NCBI RefSeq assembly: GCF_000024025.1
Contig: NC_013131.1
Coordinates: forward strand, 8,846,229 to 8,910,228
Reading direction: 5' to 3'
Length of the DNA: 64,000 nucleotides
Source: Catenulispora acidiphila DSM 44928
GTDB lineage: Bacteria; Actinomycetota; Actinomycetes; Streptomycetales; Catenulisporaceae
Under the pieces are notes generated by a model. The model searched no databases, was not told the origin of the DNA, and saw only the letters and a list, made by a program, of their open reading frames with translations. Shown one piece after another: positions 17,761-25,678 of the stretch (position 1 is its first letter; the number at the start of each line of letters is the position of its first letter). The position numbers and the translations under genes were made by a program.

Positions 17761-18129
17761 TCAGTTGTGCAGCGGGCTCTGGCTGTCTTCGAGTGTGTCG
17801 AGGCTGTCCAGCAGCTCGTAGCCGTAGGGACCCTCGACCCAGTCGACACTCCAGTCCTCCAGCATCGGTGAGGTGGTCAGCGCGCGCCGCACCAGCGCGG
17901 TCGCGGTGTCGCGGACGGAATAGGGGACGTCCGGGCCGGAGGCGAGGTACAGGCCGGCCACCAGACGCGCCGGGAAGACCCCGGCCTCGTCGACGACGAC
18001 GTGGGCGTGCTCCAGGGCGCGGGGGGAGTCGCCGGAGACGGCCTGCAGTGCGTAGCGGAGCGTCGCCGCGGCCAGGCCGCGGTCTCCTGCGAAGCCGGCT
18101 CGCTGCACGGCCACCATGATCAGATCCAT
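17761..18129 (-). CDS. Hypothetical protein downstream of a secreted peptide gene
   Basis: 122 residues, not recognised. It is mostly helical with an acidic C terminus (EDWSVDWVEG, LDTLEDSQ), has no signal peptide or membrane segment and no cysteines. The ATG at 18129 has a very strong ribosome binding site, GAGGAAGGAAGG, and lies 15 bases after the stop of the small secreted peptide gene, so the two form an operon. Roles such as peptide maturation, immunity or sensing are possible, but the sequence names none. Confidence 0.7.
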   Translation of the reverse strand: MDLIMVAVQRAGFAGDRGLAAATLRYALQAVSGDSPRALEHAHVVVDEAGVFPARLVAGLYLASGPDVPYSVRDTATALVRRALTTSPMLEDWSVDWVEGPYGYELLDSLDTLEDSQSPLHN

Positions 18130-18144
18130 TGGCCTTCCTTCCTC

Positions 18145-18303
18145 TCAGGCCTGGGCCCAGCAGCCCGCGCAGGCGGGGGTGATCAGAGCCGCGGTCACGG
18201 TGCTGTTCGACGTGGGGGTCTGCTGCGCGAGGACCGGGACGACGGGCACGGCGACCAGCGCGGCGAGGACGGAGCCCATCAGGACATGCTTGAAGCGGGA
18301 CAC
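18145..18303 (-). CDS. Small secreted peptide precursor (52 residues)
   Basis: Short reading frame from a GTG at 18303. It starts VSRFKHVLMGSV and continues with a hydrophobic core rich in Ala/Val/Leu to VLAQQ, a clear Sec-type signal peptide with a plausible cleavage near VLA-QQ. The mature part would be about 25 residues, ending TAALITPACAGCWAQA with two Cys in a CxxC arrangement next to Trp. It is followed in operon by the 122-residue protein and faces a LuxR-type regulator across a 266-base spacer. A signalling peptide or a modified peptide would fit; neither is shown. The upstream ribosome site is weak, so the start is tentative. Confidence 0.6.
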   Translation of the reverse strand: MSRFKHVLMGSVLAALVAVPVVPVLAQQTPTSNSTVTAALITPACAGCWAQA

Positions 18304-18447
18304 GGCGAATCCATTCTTCGGGGGGTGGGTGCACGAGGCCCGAGCTGGAACTTGGGGGGCGGGCCGGGACGCCCGCGACCGGGCGCCGGTTTGAGTCTCG
18401 CCCGTAGCGGGCCGTGCAGGGAACGGTGCAGGCCCGTCCGCCTTAGG

Positions 18448-18473
18448 ACAGGCCGGTCCCGGCCACGGCCTGT
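18448..18473. promoter_or_regulatory. Inverted repeat between secreted peptide gene and LuxR-type gene
   Basis: Perfect 7-bp arms ACAGGCC and GGCCTGT separated by 12 bases lie in the divergent spacer 18304-18569. The position is suitable for an operator of the adjacent regulator. No clear -10/-35 pair could be assigned on either strand. Confidence 0.4.
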
Positions 18474-18569
18474 ATCCGGAATGGTGCGGTATCCCCCTTG
18501 ATCGCCAAGGGTCCTGCTGCGAGCATGGGTCCGGCACGGAGGCCGGATAATCCAAAGAGGGGGTGTGCC

Positions 18570-19514
18570 GTGCTTGGTTCGCTGGGTTTGGATCCGCTTG
18601 CGCAAGCGGTCTATAGCGCGATGCTCGCCGACCCCGCGGTGGGTGTCCGCGAGCTGAAGGAACGGTTGGGCCAAGAAGAGGCCCGGATCCGGGACACCCT
18701 GGACCGGCTTGTGGAGCTGGCGCTTCTGCGCCCCTCGCGCGAACAACCGGGAGGGCTCTATCCGGTGTCCTTGGTAGCCGGCATGCAGTTGCTGGTGCAG
18801 CGGCAGGAGGCGGAATTGGCGGCCGGCCGCGACGCGGTGGCGGCGGGGCGGGCGGCGGCGGCCGACCGGCAACGGGCCGAACAGCTCTTCGGGCTGGACG
18901 CCGTGCAGTCCGAGTTGGAGCAGCTGCTGGCCGGCGCCGCGGTCGAGGTGCTCTCGATGGTGCCGGGCAGTGCGGTACCGGCGGCGACGCTCAAAGCAGC
19001 GGAGTCCCTCGACCAGGACATGACCCGCCGTGTCCGTTCCCGCATCCTCTACCACTCCACGGTCCGCCAGGACCCCACGACCATCGCCTACGGCCGCTGG
19101 ATGGCAGAGCAGGGCAGCGAGGTACGCCTGTCCCCCTCCGTCACCCGCCGTCTGCTCATCGTGGACGGCAAGACCGCGGTCGTGCCGATCAAGCCGAACG
19201 AGGCCAGCGTCGGCGCGCTGTGCGTCCGCGAACCAGGGCTGATAGATCAGCTCACCGCGCTGTTCGAGCTGATCTGGACCGAGGCCGTGCCGCTCGGCAT
19301 GCCGGCCAAGGCCGAATCCCCCGCCGGCCTGTCCCCCACCGACCGGCATCTGCTGCGTCTGCTCGCCGACGGCCTCACCGACGAGGCCGCCGCCAAGCGG
19401 CTGGGCATCTCGGCGCGGACCGTGCGGCGCATCATGGCCGACCTGATGGACCGGCTCGGCGCCGAGAGCCGGTTCGAGGCCGGGGTCGAGGCCGCGCGGC
19501 GCGGCTGGCTCTGA
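18570..19514 (+). CDS. LuxR-type transcriptional regulator with N-terminal TrmB-like HTH
   Basis: 314 residues from a GTG at 18570 with a GAGG-type ribosome site. Residues 1-60 look like a winged-helix domain (AQAVYSAMLADPAVGVRELK). The middle 100 residues resemble the sugar/effector-binding part of TrmB-like regulators (VEVLSMVPGS, LSPSVTRRLLIVDGKTAVVP). The C terminus is a LuxR HTH (LSPTDRHLLRLLADGLTDEA, then AAKRLGISARTVRRIMADLM). It has no receiver domain, so the signal is probably a ligand or protein. Divergent from the secreted-peptide operon, which it may control. Confidence 0.85.
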   Translation: MLGSLGLDPLAQAVYSAMLADPAVGVRELKERLGQEEARIRDTLDRLVELALLRPSREQPGGLYPVSLVAGMQLLVQRQEAELAAGRDAVAAGRAAAADRQRAEQLFGLDAVQSELEQLLAGAAVEVLSMVPGSAVPAATLKAAESLDQDMTRRVRSRILYHSTVRQDPTTIAYGRWMAEQGSEVRLSPSVTRRLLIVDGKTAVVPIKPNEASVGALCVREPGLIDQLTALFELIWTEAVPLGMPAKAESPAGLSPTDRHLLRLLADGLTDEAAAKRLGISARTVRRIMADLMDRLGAESRFEAGVEAARRGWL

Positions 19515-19589
19515 GCGGAATCCTCGCGCGCGGGAAGTGCGGAGAAGTGAGGGTGCGACTTCCGTGACCGCGCGGACACACGTTATGAG

Positions 19590-19606
19590 CGGACGTGAGA
19601 CGTCCG
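19590..19606. promoter_or_regulatory. Perfect palindrome upstream of the UDP-sugar dehydrogenase
   Basis: CGGACGT-GAG-ACGTCCG: 7-bp arms around three bases, 73 bases before the dehydrogenase ATG and after the LuxR-type gene stop. Candidate operator or transcription-start-proximal site; no regulator can be assigned from sequence alone. Confidence 0.35.
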
Positions 19607-19678
19607 GCCCACTCACATAGAGTTGGCGCGACGCGACGTCGCTCCGGCGCCGCGGGGCGGGATTCGATCGGAGTCATC

Positions 19679-20935
19679 ATGCACGTAGTCGTCGCCGGCC
19701 AGGGGTACGTCGGCCTGCCGCTCGCGGTCCGGGCGGCCGAGGTGGGGCACCGGGTCGTGGGCTACGACGTGGACCCGCACCGGGTGAAGCAGCTGGCGGC
19801 CGGCGAGTCCTACGTCGAGGACGTCTCCTCCGAGCGCATCCGTGCGGCCCTGGACTCCGGCGCCTACTCCGCGACCTCCGACGCCGCCGCACTGGCCGGG
19901 TTCGACCTGGCGGTCATCACCGTGCCGACCCCGCTGCGCGACGGCGTGCCGGACCTGAGCTACATCGAGTCCTGCGCCCGCACGCTGGGCGCGCACCTGC
20001 GCCCCGGCGCGACCGTGGTGCTGGAGTCCACGACCTACCCGGGCACCACCGAGGAACTGATGGTCCCGATCCTGGAGGAGCTCTCCGGGCTGACCGCGGG
20101 GCGGGACTTCCACGCCGGGTTCAGCCCCGAGCGCATCGACCCGGGGAACCAGAACTGGCCGTTCGAGAAGACCCCGAAGGTGGTCTCCGGCGTCGACGCG
20201 GACTCCCTGGCGGTGGTCAAGGCCTTCTACGACGATCTGGTGGAGACCACGGTCCCGGTCTCCGGTCCGAAGGAGGCCGAGCTCGCCAAGCTGATCGAGA
20301 ACACCTTCCGGCACGTGAACATCGCGCTGGTGAACGAGATAGCGATGTTCGCCAAGGCGCTCGGCGTGGACGTCTGGGAGGCGATCGGCGCCGCGGCGTC
20401 CAAGCCCTTCGGCTTCATGAAGTTCACCCCCGGTCCCGGCGTCGGCGGCCACTGCCTGCCGATCGACCCCTCCTTCCTGTCCTGGAAGGTCGAGCGCACG
20501 GTCGGCGTCCCGTTCCGCTTCGTGGAGCTGGCGAACGACGTGAACAACCACATGCCGGACTACGTCGTGCGGCGCCTGATGGAAGCGCTGAACGCGCGGC
20601 GGCAGACCGTCAACGGCTCGCGCGTCCTGTTGCTGGGCCTGGCCTACAAGCCGAACACCTCCGACGCCCGCGAGTCGCCCTCGACGCGGGTCGCTGAACT
20701 GCTGCTGGACCTGGGCGCCCAGGTGCGCGGCGCCGACCCGCACGTGGTCGACGACATCCACGCCGACGCCCGGCTGGTCCGGGTGGAGGCCACCGCCGAG
20801 GAGATCGCCGCCGCCGACGCGGTGGTGTTGCTGGCCGACCACGCAGAGTTCGATTACGCCGCTGTGGCGAATCACGCGAAATATGTTCTCGACTGTCGGA
20901 ACCGGTTGGCGGGCCCAAACGTCGAAGTGTTGTAG
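19679..20935 (+). CDS. UDP-N-acetyl-hexosamine 6-dehydrogenase (WbpA/WecC-like)
   Basis: 418 residues. Rossmann motif GQGYVGLPLA at the N terminus binds NAD+. VLESTTYPGTTEE and GFSPERIDPGNQ are characteristic of the UDP-HexNAc dehydrogenase branch, and the catalytic Cys259 is in GPGVGGHCLPIDP. It oxidises C6 twice to give a UDP-linked uronic acid, most likely UDP-GlcNAcA. The pattern is closer to WbpA/WecC than to the UDP-glucose dehydrogenase at 52087. It is followed by a 2-epimerase gene, and with the B-E-D trio at 8.5-11.2 kb it could complete a diacetamido-uronate pathway. The ATG follows GGAGTCATC. Confidence 0.92.
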   Translation: MHVVVAGQGYVGLPLAVRAAEVGHRVVGYDVDPHRVKQLAAGESYVEDVSSERIRAALDSGAYSATSDAAALAGFDLAVITVPTPLRDGVPDLSYIESCARTLGAHLRPGATVVLESTTYPGTTEELMVPILEELSGLTAGRDFHAGFSPERIDPGNQNWPFEKTPKVVSGVDADSLAVVKAFYDDLVETTVPVSGPKEAELAKLIENTFRHVNIALVNEIAMFAKALGVDVWEAIGAAASKPFGFMKFTPGPGVGGHCLPIDPSFLSWKVERTVGVPFRFVELANDVNNHMPDYVVRRLMEALNARRQTVNGSRVLLLGLAYKPNTSDARESPSTRVAELLLDLGAQVRGADPHVVDDIHADARLVRVEATAEEIAAADAVVLLADHAEFDYAAVANHAKYVLDCRNRLAGPNVEVL

Positions 20936-21163
20936 GACGCGCGAAAGCTCAGCGTTGTGGGGCGCGGAGCGGACGCCGTGACACGGGCCGAGGCCCGGCT
21001 TCCCCAGTGGGGTGGGGGGCCGGGTCTCGGTGCGTTTACCAGTGCGTTCACCGCTCCGTTCGCCGGTGCGCGGGTGCGCGCGCTCGGACCGGATGGGGCT
21101 GTATCCGCTCGTGTTCTACAGTTGCCGGGTCAAGCTGCGGAACGAACACGGACGGCGGAAGCC

Positions 21164-22270
21164 TTGAGGATCATCTGCGTGGCGGGGGCCCGCCCCAACT
21201 ACATGAAGATCAAGCCGGTCATGGACGCGTTGGAGGCGCGCGGCGCCGAGGTGGTGCTGGTGCACACCGGCCAGCACTATGACGAGGCCATGAACGACGT
21301 CTTCTTCCGCGATCTCGGCATCCGGCCGCCGGACCGCTATCTGGGCGCCGGGTCCGGGAGCCAGGCCGAGCAGACCGCGCGGATCATGCTGGCCTTCGAG
21401 CCGGTCGTGGCGGAGCTCGCGCCGGACGCGGTCGTGGTGGTCGGCGACGTCACCTCCACGGTCGCCTGCGGCCTGGTCGCGGCCAAGGCCGGGACGCTGC
21501 TGGCGCACGTCGAGGCCGGGCTGCGCAGCCGCGACTGGTCGATGCCCGAGGAGGTCAACCGGGTCGTCGTGGACCGGCTGTCGGACTACCTGCTGGCGCC
21601 GTCCCAGGACGCCGTGGACAACCTGCGCGCCGAGGGCTACCGCGAGGACCAGGTCCACCTGGTCGGCAACGTCATGATCGACACGCTGTTCGCCAACCGC
21701 GAGCGCGCCCTGGCCGCCGGCGCCCTGGAGCAGCTGGGTCTGACCCCCGGCGGCTACGGCCTGGTCACCCTGCACCGTCCGGCGAACGTCGACTCCCCCG
21801 AGGCGCTGGCTCCGCTCGTCGGCGCCCTGGCGAAGGTCGCCGAGGAGCTGCCGCTGATCCTGCCGGCGCACCCGCGCGCCGCGAGCGCCCTGCGCGAGCT
21901 GGTCGCCACCGATCGCATCCGCCTGATCCCGCCGGCCGGCTACCTGGACTTCGTGGCGTTGCAGGCCGGCGCGCGCATCGTGCTCACCGACAGCGGCGGC
22001 GTGCAGGAGGAGACGACGGCGCTCGGCGTGCCCTGCGTGACGCTGCGGGACAACACCGAGCGTCCGATCACGGTCAGTGAGGGCACGAACATCCTGGCCG
22101 GGCTGGACCCCGCGCGGATCGTCGAGATCGCGCAGCGGGTCCTGGCCGCCCCGCCGGCGCCGCGCCGCCCCGCGTTGTGGGACGGGCACGCCGGGGAGCG
22201 GATCGCCGAGGTGCTGCTGGGCGGCGGGAGCGCGGCGACGCGGCTGCGGCCGACGGATCTCGCCGACTGA
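21164..22270 (+). CDS. wecB: UDP-N-acetylglucosamine 2-epimerase family (WecB/WbpI-like)
   Basis: About 368 residues. ICVAGARPNYMKIKPVMDAL begins the GT-B-like fold; GDVTSTVAC, HVEAGLRS, MPEEVNRVVVD, TLHRPANVD and TDSGGVQEET match the catalytic and UDP-binding segments. It inverts C2 of a UDP-HexNAc or its uronate. WecB uses UDP-GlcNAc and WbpI uses UDP-GlcNAc3NAcA; the neighbouring dehydrogenase and the B-E-D trio favour WbpI-type use. The start is uncertain: TTG at 21164 is directly before the conserved strand, while an in-frame GTG lies about 50 bases upstream. The last codons and stop are repeated downstream. Confidence 0.9.
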   Translation: MRIICVAGARPNYMKIKPVMDALEARGAEVVLVHTGQHYDEAMNDVFFRDLGIRPPDRYLGAGSGSQAEQTARIMLAFEPVVAELAPDAVVVVGDVTSTVACGLVAAKAGTLLAHVEAGLRSRDWSMPEEVNRVVVDRLSDYLLAPSQDAVDNLRAEGYREDQVHLVGNVMIDTLFANRERALAAGALEQLGLTPGGYGLVTLHRPANVDSPEALAPLVGALAKVAEELPLILPAHPRAASALRELVATDRIRLIPPAGYLDFVALQAGARIVLTDSGGVQEETTALGVPCVTLRDNTERPITVSEGTNILAGLDPARIVEIAQRVLAAPPAPRRPALWDGHAGERIAEVLLGGGSAATRLRPTDLAD

Positions 22271-22315
22271 GTACTGATCTTGCTGACTGAGTACTGATCT
22301 CGCAGGCTGATCCTC
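22256..22315 (+). repeat. 20-bp tandem copies of the epimerase gene tail and stop
   Basis: Unit 1 (22256-22275) is GATCTCGCCGACTGAGTACT, holding the last four codons (DLAD) and the TGA stop. Unit 2 (22276-22295) differs at two bases and again spells DLAD-stop. Unit 3 (22296-22315) is diverged and reads DLAG-stop. Twenty is not a multiple of three, so the copies are in different frames relative to the gene. Confidence 0.85.
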
Positions 22316-22355
22316 ATCCGGCCCAGGACCGGCCCAAGCAGCAGCCGAGCAGCGG

Positions 22356-23906
22356 CTACGGCTTGCCGGTCACTTCGCGGTACAGCTCGAGCATCGTCTC
22401 GGCCTGTCCCTCCCACGAGTACCGGCGCAGCGTGTCCTCGGTGTAAGCCTTCGTGTAGGCCGCCGGGTCGGCGAGCACCTTGCGCACCGCCTCGGCGAAC
22501 GCCTTCGCGTCGTCGGCGGTGTAGACCTCGCCGTTGCCGAGCTCGCGGGTCAGCTCCGAGGTGGCCTTGACGTCGCTGGCGACCACCGGCAGGCCGGCGC
22601 TGATGTAGGACCAGAACTTGGTGGTGATGGTGAGCTCGTGCAGCGGGATGTGGAGCAGGGTGTCGATGCCGATCGTCGCCGAGCGCAGGTAGGCGGTCAG
22701 CTCCTCGCTGGGCACGTAGTCCAGCAGGTGGAAGCGGTCTGAGACGCCGAGCTTCTCAGCCATCGCCACCAGTTCGGCGACGAAGCCGTCGCGGCGGCCG
22801 ACCAGGAGCGCGGCGTGCACGCCCTCGAGGTCGGGCAGGGCCTCGACCACCGTCTGCAGGCCGCGGACCTTCGTCACGCTGCCCGGGTGGACCAGCAGCG
22901 GGACGTCGTCGGCCAGGCCCAGGGCGCCGCGGACGCCCGGGACGTCGTCGCCGGAGGCGGCCAGGTCGGCCAGCGCCGGCATGTTCTTCACCAGGACCGG
23001 CGGCCGGCGGCCGGGGAACTTCTCGATGCCGTGGAGCTCGACCATGGAGGAGGCGTAGCCCTCGATCGGGCTCATCACGGCGTCGGCCAGCGGCAGGTAC
23101 TTGCTCTCCTGCGCGGCCATCGCCGGAGCCCAGGTCGGGTTGTCGCGGGTGTCGCCGGCGAAGAACTCGTGGGCGTCGTATATGACCTTCACGGTGCGGC
23201 CCTTGGCCCGGGCCCGCGCCGCCGCGCGCACCGCGACGCCGAGCATCTCGGCGTCGTTGGCGTGTATCAGGTCCGGCTCCAGCTCGTCGGCGGCGCGGCC
23301 GAAGGAGTCCTCGAAGTCGACCAGGCGCGGCTGGGCGTTCCAGACCGCGCCCTCGCCGCCGCGGCGCACCATCAGCTGCTCCAGCGAGGTGCTGGGCGAT
23401 TCCTGGACGATGTTGTAGTTGTGGTCCAGCGCCTGCTTGCGCGCCGAGATCCAGTAGCCGGCGGCCTTCACGCCGAGGGACTTGGCGGCCAGCACCGCCT
23501 CGTCGACCAGCTTGGACGCCGGGTTCAGACCGTCGGCGGAGCGGCGGGCCAGCAGTTCGCGCTCGACGGCCAGGTTGGACTGCCGGATGCGCTGCCGCTG
23601 GTGCTTGACCTTGCCCAGTTCGATCGTGGAATACGCGATCAGACCGCTGACACCGCTGCGGCGCGGATGGTAGGTCCGGTACTTGGTGGCGGCCATGCTC
23701 TCGGCCGGGCGCAGGATGGTCACCTCGCCGAACGCCGACTCCTCGCGCTTGCCGCTGCGCGAGCGTCCGACCAGGTAGGTGTCCCAGCCGGCCTCGGCCG
23801 CCGAGCGCGCCTCCTTCTGGACCCGGGAGTCGCCGTCGATGAAGTTCCCGACCAGCATGACAACGCGGGGGCGCCGAACACTGCGGGGCTGGTCGGACGT
23901 GGTCAC
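22356..23906 (-). CDS. Family 4 glycosyltransferase
   Basis: 516 residues, paralogue of the genes ending at 25664 and 14479. Shared features are RRPRVVMLVGNFIDGDSRVQ, LIHANDAEMLGVAVRAAA, VIYDAHEFFAGD, LLVHPGSVTKVRGL opening the donor domain, and ITTKFWSYISAGLPVVASDV at the donor site. Likely a cytoplasmic chain-building enzyme; sugar unknown. A 160-residue middle part with LARRSADG and a Lys/Arg-rich stretch is longer than in ordinary GT4 proteins and is shared only with the 25664 paralogue. Convergent with the epimerase gene. Confidence 0.87.
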   Translation of the reverse strand: MTTSDQPRSVRRPRVVMLVGNFIDGDSRVQKEARSAAEAGWDTYLVGRSRSGKREESAFGEVTILRPAESMAATKYRTYHPRRSGVSGLIAYSTIELGKVKHQRQRIRQSNLAVERELLARRSADGLNPASKLVDEAVLAAKSLGVKAAGYWISARKQALDHNYNIVQESPSTSLEQLMVRRGGEGAVWNAQPRLVDFEDSFGRAADELEPDLIHANDAEMLGVAVRAAARARAKGRTVKVIYDAHEFFAGDTRDNPTWAPAMAAQESKYLPLADAVMSPIEGYASSMVELHGIEKFPGRRPPVLVKNMPALADLAASGDDVPGVRGALGLADDVPLLVHPGSVTKVRGLQTVVEALPDLEGVHAALLVGRRDGFVAELVAMAEKLGVSDRFHLLDYVPSEELTAYLRSATIGIDTLLHIPLHELTITTKFWSYISAGLPVVASDVKATSELTRELGNGEVYTADDAKAFAEAVRKVLADPAAYTKAYTEDTLRRYSWEGQAETMLELYREVTGKP

Positions 23907-24008
23907 TGTTCCTCCGGGGGCAGGTGTGGACTGGCTCGGAGTCTAGCAACGGTAAATATGACCTTCACCCCGACAGGGATACGGCGAGGACAAGGCCGGG
24001 ACAGGTCC

Positions 24009-25520
24009 TCAGCCGCGCAGCCACGGCTCCAGCGCCTCCGCGGACTTGCGGCCGTCGTGGAACTCGCGGACGAACGCCCGCCCGGTCGCGGCGATCGCGC
24101 GCGCCTTGTCCCGGTCGGCGAGCACGCCCTCGATCACCTCGGCGAGGGAGTCCGGATCGGCCTGGATCGTCGGGATCTCCGCCGGGACCCGGTCGCGCAC
24201 CCGCTGGTCGATGTTGGCGATGCTCACGCGCCCGGCGGCCATCGCCTGGCAGGTCATGACGCCGTAGTTGCCGATCACGAAGTGGTCCAGCACGATGTCC
24301 GCGTCCTGCACCACGCCGACCAGCTCGGCCTGCGGGATGTGCTCCAGCCGCCGGTACTCGATCAGGCCGCGGGACTCCAGCTCGCGCAGCGTCGGCTCGA
24401 TGAGGTCCGAGCCCTTCATGAACGGCCGCGACGGCGCGTGCACGACCACCGGCACCTCGCGCTCCAGCGGCGGGCGGGTCCCCTCGGTCCACTGCTCCAG
24501 GTCCGCGACCACCGGCAGCCAAGTGGCGCGCGGGACGTCGTCGATCAGGTCCGGGGTGGAGACGAAGACCGGGCCGTCGAACTCCTCGACCCACTTGGCC
24601 ATCTCGGCGGTCTTGCCGCGCAGCACTTCGGTGAGCTCGCGGTCCTCCTCGCTCACCGGCGCGCGGAAGGGCGAGAACTTGTAGAGCTCGATGTGCCGGT
24701 CGGGCGAGCGGATGTCGGAGCCGTGGAAGAGCAGCGCGCTCCGGATGCCGGCCCGGCGCAGCTCGGGCAGGTCGTCGGCGAACTGGCCGCCGTTGAGCCG
24801 GCCCAGGACCGCCAGGCCGCTCTCGGACAGGACGTGGGTGACGGTGTCCAGGGTGTCGGCGACGCGGCCCAGACCCCACACCGGGTCGACCCAGTTCTTG
24901 TCCTCGGCCTTGATGTCGGAGCCGTAGGCGAAGGCGTAGCTCTTCTTCTGGATGTTGCGGGCCGGGATCCCGGCGTGCTCCCGCACCGCGCGGGCCCAGG
25001 CGTGGCCCATGCCGGCGTTGTTGTTGGAGCCGATGAGCAGCGAGGTCTGCGGGCTCTTGGCCGCCGGCTGCGCCTTGCCGGGGGCGACGGCCGCGCGACC
25101 GAGCTTGGCCACCGCCTTCTCGGCGGTCTTTTCGCAGACCACGACGACGTCCGGGGCGAACGCGTCGAGGTAGGGACCGATCTCGGCGGCGACGTCGGCG
25201 GCGGACCAGGTGGCGGCCGGGTTGTTCAGCGCCTTGCCGCGGGCGTTGCGCGTGGTCAGGACGGCCTTGCGCCCGATCTTGCCCAGCGCGCCGGACGCGG
25301 TGTCGAAGGACGTGCCGACCCGCACCTCGACGACGTGCACGCCGCCGCGCGAGGGCTCGGGCTTGCGCTTGCCGAACGCCGGGGTGAGGAACAGGACGCT
25401 GTAGCCGGCGGCGAGGAGCCGGTCGGCCTCGGCGCGCGCCGCCGCGGAGGCGGCCGCCGGGGCCGCGGAGACGACGGCGGCCCGGCTGCGGGCGGCGGCG
25501 GGCTGGTCCTGCTCAGGCAT
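24009..25520 (-). CDS. GT4-like glycosyltransferase
   Basis: 503 residues from the ATG at 25520. The N-terminal 45 residues are Ala-rich and poorly conserved in look. The middle part has LLIGSNNNAGMGHAWARAVR and LFHGSDIRSPDRH. The donor half has VVVHAPSRPFMKGSDLI, ADIVLDHFVIGNYGVMTCQA and MAAGRVSIANI, which align with the gene 28020-29282, so the two are paralogues. Probably acts in the same glycan pathway. It lies between the two closest GT4 paralogues on the same strand, with gaps of 102 and 143 bases. Confidence 0.82.
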   Translation of the reverse strand: MPEQDQPAAARSRAAVVSAAPAAASAAARAEADRLLAAGYSVLFLTPAFGKRKPEPSRGGVHVVEVRVGTSFDTASGALGKIGRKAVLTTRNARGKALNNPAATWSAADVAAEIGPYLDAFAPDVVVVCEKTAEKAVAKLGRAAVAPGKAQPAAKSPQTSLLIGSNNNAGMGHAWARAVREHAGIPARNIQKKSYAFAYGSDIKAEDKNWVDPVWGLGRVADTLDTVTHVLSESGLAVLGRLNGGQFADDLPELRRAGIRSALLFHGSDIRSPDRHIELYKFSPFRAPVSEEDRELTEVLRGKTAEMAKWVEEFDGPVFVSTPDLIDDVPRATWLPVVADLEQWTEGTRPPLEREVPVVVHAPSRPFMKGSDLIEPTLRELESRGLIEYRRLEHIPQAELVGVVQDADIVLDHFVIGNYGVMTCQAMAAGRVSIANIDQRVRDRVPAEIPTIQADPDSLAEVIEGVLADRDKARAIAATGRAFVREFHDGRKSAEALEPWLRG

Positions 25521-25646
25521 GGCTCGGCGGCTTTCTGGTCGGGCGGGGTCCGGCACCGCACCGGCCATTGGTGCGGCGCCGCCACGTTAGCCGATTCGGG
25601 TGATGCGGGTGGGGCGGGTGGCCGGTGTGCGGGGCGGGGGCGGTTT

Positions 25647-25678
25647 GCTGTGCGCGGCAGCGATCAGCTGTGCGCGGC
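25647..25678 (-). repeat. Duplicated gene tail, 20-bp period
   Basis: The minus-strand 12-mer GCCGCGCACAGC forms the last four codons before the TGA of the glycosyltransferase gene (plus-strand 25667-25678). It recurs 20 bp downstream at 25647-25658. The stop itself is not preserved in the second copy. Confidence 0.65.
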
